From Ridgeia piscesae (lineage: Eukaryota > Annelida > Polychaeta > Sabellida > Siboglinidae), in contig JAODUO010001728.1 in NCBI GenBank assembly GCA_025642075.2, positions 1-64,000 of the forward strand: a stretch of DNA of 64,000 bases, given 5' to 3'. A program made the position numbers and the translations under genes. The notes under the pieces were generated by a model that made no database searches, was not told where the DNA came from, and saw only the letters and a program-made list of their open reading frames with translations. Shown one piece after another: positions 61,481 to 64,000 of this stretch; position 1 is the stretch's first letter, and each line of letters starts with the position of its first letter.

Positions 61481-61589
61481 CGATGAAGATAAAGTCGTCA
61501 AAGATATGGGACACGGCACGGACTCCTGAGCATCTAGAACCTATTGCATTGCACAACTCAAACGTTCAAAAATGTGACAAGATTCAACA

Positions 61590-62310
61590 CTTTTCGTGAG
61601 TTTCCCACGGCGGATTGAATCGAAGGCCCTCTTGAAGTCAATGAACGTCATGACAGCTGGCAGATATTTCCTCTTCACACCTTCGATGACGCGTCTGAGT
61701 GCCACTACTTGTGAGGTGGTGGTTCTCTTCTCCCTGAATCCATTCTGGTTAATACGTAGCCAGGGGTCAAGTTTAGGGTGAATTATGTTGAGAACCATCC
61801 TGTTGAACACCTTGGCAACCACAGAGCTGAGGCTGATTCCTCTGTAGTTGTCTGTCTTAGTGAGGTCTCCAGACATAGGGATGGGAACGATGTTGATGAT
61901 TGTCCAATGCCGAGGAAGTTCGCGGTCCATGAAGGCTTTGTTAGAGATGTTGAGTATCAGATCATCAATTAGTACCCATTTTAGCACTTCTGGTACTATG
62001 CCATCCTCACCACAGCTCTTGCCTGCATTCACAGAGCCCTTTGCTCTTTGGTACTCCTTGAGGGTGAATAGTCCATCATCGATCTGTAGGTTCTGGAAAA
62101 TGGTCCAATTTCCTCATCCTCAGCTTCCACCACAGGCCTAGTAGTTTCTTGAAGTGATTATACCAAGAACTGACACGATATTCAGCAGTCTCTCCAGCAA
62201 TCTGGCTAGGTTGTGATGAATTCTTGCCGGAGAGTTCCCTGACGAGTCCCCACCCCTTTGAGCTCTGGTGGATGGAGTGGCTGTCATCAATGGCCTTGAT
62301 TTTACTGGCT
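61590..62310 (-). mobile_element. RTE-like LINE, second copy, truncated
   Basis: Same family as 49395-50815: LVRELSGKNSSQPSQIAGET, NAGKSCGEDGIVPEVLKWVL, DLILNISNKAFMDRELPRHW, NYRGISLSSVVAKVFNRMVL and TFIDFKRAFDSIRRGKL (motif A intact here). It stops right after motif A, at the DIRS-like sequence. A 492-bp frame (61541-62032) remains open. Confidence 0.88.
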
Positions 62311-62560
62311 AGTGTGTTTAAAATGTGCTAAGTAAATGGTATTATTTTGTATAAATACTATAGTTCAAAATAAACTCATCATAAGGTAAATGTATTTACT
62401 ATAATATACTGGTGGGAAATAACATAAGCCGCCATGTCCACAATGAACAATCAAGTACATTGCGCTCAATGTGCTTATATTAGAAATGTACGTGTTTTTT
62501 TAAACTAATCAATCAGAATTAACATTCATACGGAAATAGCAGCATTGAGAACATGTAAAT
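62305..62560 (+). repeat. dispersed module (AAAATGTGCTAAGTAAATG), longest copy
   Basis: Continues from the 5' end of the RTE fragment, exactly as at 50815. It includes ACAATCAAGTACATTGCGCT and overlaps the inverted partner of 28.8-29.96 kb. Confidence 0.85.
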
Positions 62561-62927
62561 TGTAAATTACACTAAAATGACGTCACTCAGGTGTCCACAA
62601 ATATATTATAACATATATACATATATATTCATCATGTCTCTGAAGACCAACTTTCTCAACTATATGACATAAAGCTATTTCCCTCTGGATTGACCACTCT
62701 TTATCCATACGTACGCCTTATAAATATGTGGATAATTTGGCATATATGGCTGTAAAGGTAACACAATAATCCTAATGGTAACACAATAATCCTTCGTTCA
62801 CCACATAAATAATATTACATTGGTGTTGACAATATTTAACATCTAGACCCAATTTATAAAGTTTTAAATAATACTAATAATTCAATTTATTTGTATAACG
62901 CACGAATCAATATCATTGCTCCCAGGC

Positions 62928-62983
<56 letters not shown>

Positions 62984-63015
62984 CCGTGAACGTTATATAT
63001 TTTATGAACTATACG

Positions 63016-63061
<46 letters not shown>

Positions 63062-63086
63062 TGTATATATATATATATATATGTAT

Positions 63087-63131
<45 letters not shown>

Positions 63132-63171
63132 TACATATATACATATATATATATGTATATATATATATATC

Positions 63172-63228
<57 letters not shown>

Positions 63229-63312
63229 CAAGATATAAGCTTGTTTTAATGAAATATATGTATGTATATATATATATATATATATATACATATGTATGAA
63301 TAAATTTTGCTG

Positions 63313-63359
<47 letters not shown>

Positions 63360-63375
63360 CAGTGTATATATATAT

Positions 63376-63427
<52 letters not shown>

Positions 63428-63471
63428 ATATGACGTATATATATACATATATATTCATTAATTGAGGAAAG

Positions 63472-63551
<80 letters not shown>

Positions 63552-64000
63552 ATGTATATACAATCGGAGAGCCTCTCATTTAAGTAACCTTTCGCAATTC
63601 AAGTTTTGCATTAACGTACCAACTAATTGATGCATTTGTTCACAGTGATATATTGATATGTTTACGTTTATTTGATATGGATAAATTTTCTAGTAGAATT
63701 ATTGATGCAGCAGCACGTCGACTATTAAAAGCGCGGGTTATCAGTAACCCTTGAAAACCGTGGTATTCCTACAACATTCACAGTTTTCAGCGGTAATTAC
63801 GCATTTTCGCAACTTATGTACGTGTATTGTTTTCGCTATAATTTGTAATACTATTTGATGATATTTAATGTGCCAAGTCATATTTGAATGTTTAGTTTAC
63901 TTAAATGTTGTGTGATTTAACAGTGATGTAATATTTGGTAGTAACATACCTTTCTTAAAAGTGCAAACTGTTGCGCAACATATATAATGTTGCTGTTGTT
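62385..64000 (+). repeat. dispersed repeat, inverted partner of 28790-29960
   Basis: Matches the reverse complement of the other copy: TATTATAACATATATACATA, AACGCACGAATCAATATCAT, TGCATTAACGTACCAACTAA and CGCGGGTTATCAGTAACCCT. The homology seems to reach the window end. A stop (TGA at about 63752) replaces one codon of the 80-codon frame present in the other copy. Confidence 0.75.
62935..63548. repeat. large compound (TA)n array
   Basis: About 600 bp of TA runs broken by TACACACTGTATAT, GTATACACACACAT, ACATATATACAT and three unique spacers (63000-63020, 63222-63265 and 63290-63315). Palindromic pairs such as ATACATACAGTGTATATAT recur, so the array contains duplicated blocks. The homologous place at 29256-29326 is only about 70 bp of TA. 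Confidence 0.93.

Overview
This window comes from an animal (metazoan) nuclear genome, probably a marine invertebrate; the phylum cannot be fixed from the sequence. The evidence is a discs-large (DLG) type MAGUK gene split by GT-AG introns, non-LTR retrotransposon remains with CR1/L2/Jockey-like and RTE-like reverse transcriptases, a DIRS-like tyrosine-recombinase element, an LTR-retrotransposon Gag-like fragment, and very many mini- and microsatellites. No prokaryotic or organellar features are present. Most long open frames here are by-products of tandem repeats whose unit length is a multiple of three.

Region 1 (1 to about 19,160) is the 3' end of a DLG gene on the + strand. Four exons of the C-terminal guanylate-kinase-like domain can be read (658-705, 2791-2963, 5751-5866, 16714-16820, ending in TGA). 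A candidate poly(A) signal lies at 19135-19140. The introns are almost entirely minisatellites (units of 19, 23, 33, 40, 46, 48, about 50 and about 66 bp) plus one dead LINE. Three of the arrays are built from the splice sites themselves, so donor-like or acceptor-like sequences are repeated many times beside the real exon. Two exons expected from the DLG family, the P-loop-like segment and a helical segment, are not found in the introns that should hold them.

Region 2 (19.2-25.6 kb) is gene-poor. It holds a 45-bp minisatellite, a (CCGT)n/(CCCG)n array, a hexamer array, one convincing small exon with a start codon (23572-23618) and a foldback of about 0.7 kb whose two arms both encode the same unrecognised C-terminal protein segment.

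Region 3 (25.6-50 kb) is a mosaic of degraded LINEs on both strands, a 447-bp MITE-like element with a matching empty site nearby, several dispersed repeat families, (TA)n tracts and a second (CCGT)n array. Two paralogous repeat copies (about 38.4 and 51.2 kb) each carry a 12-nt segment between perfect splice signals. The flanks are identical while the 12 nt differ at half the positions, so these are candidate microexons.

Region 4 (49-64 kb) holds two copies of an RTE-like LINE, a 1.7-kb GC-rich hexamer satellite with higher-order structure, a second copy of a 2-kb dispersed repeat, two abutting LINEs at 56.4-58.9 kb, a DIRS-like element (60.0-61.5 kb) and a repeat that is the inverted partner of one at 28.8-29.96 kb and runs off the window end. 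Apart from DLG and the possible microexon gene, nothing looks like a functional host gene.
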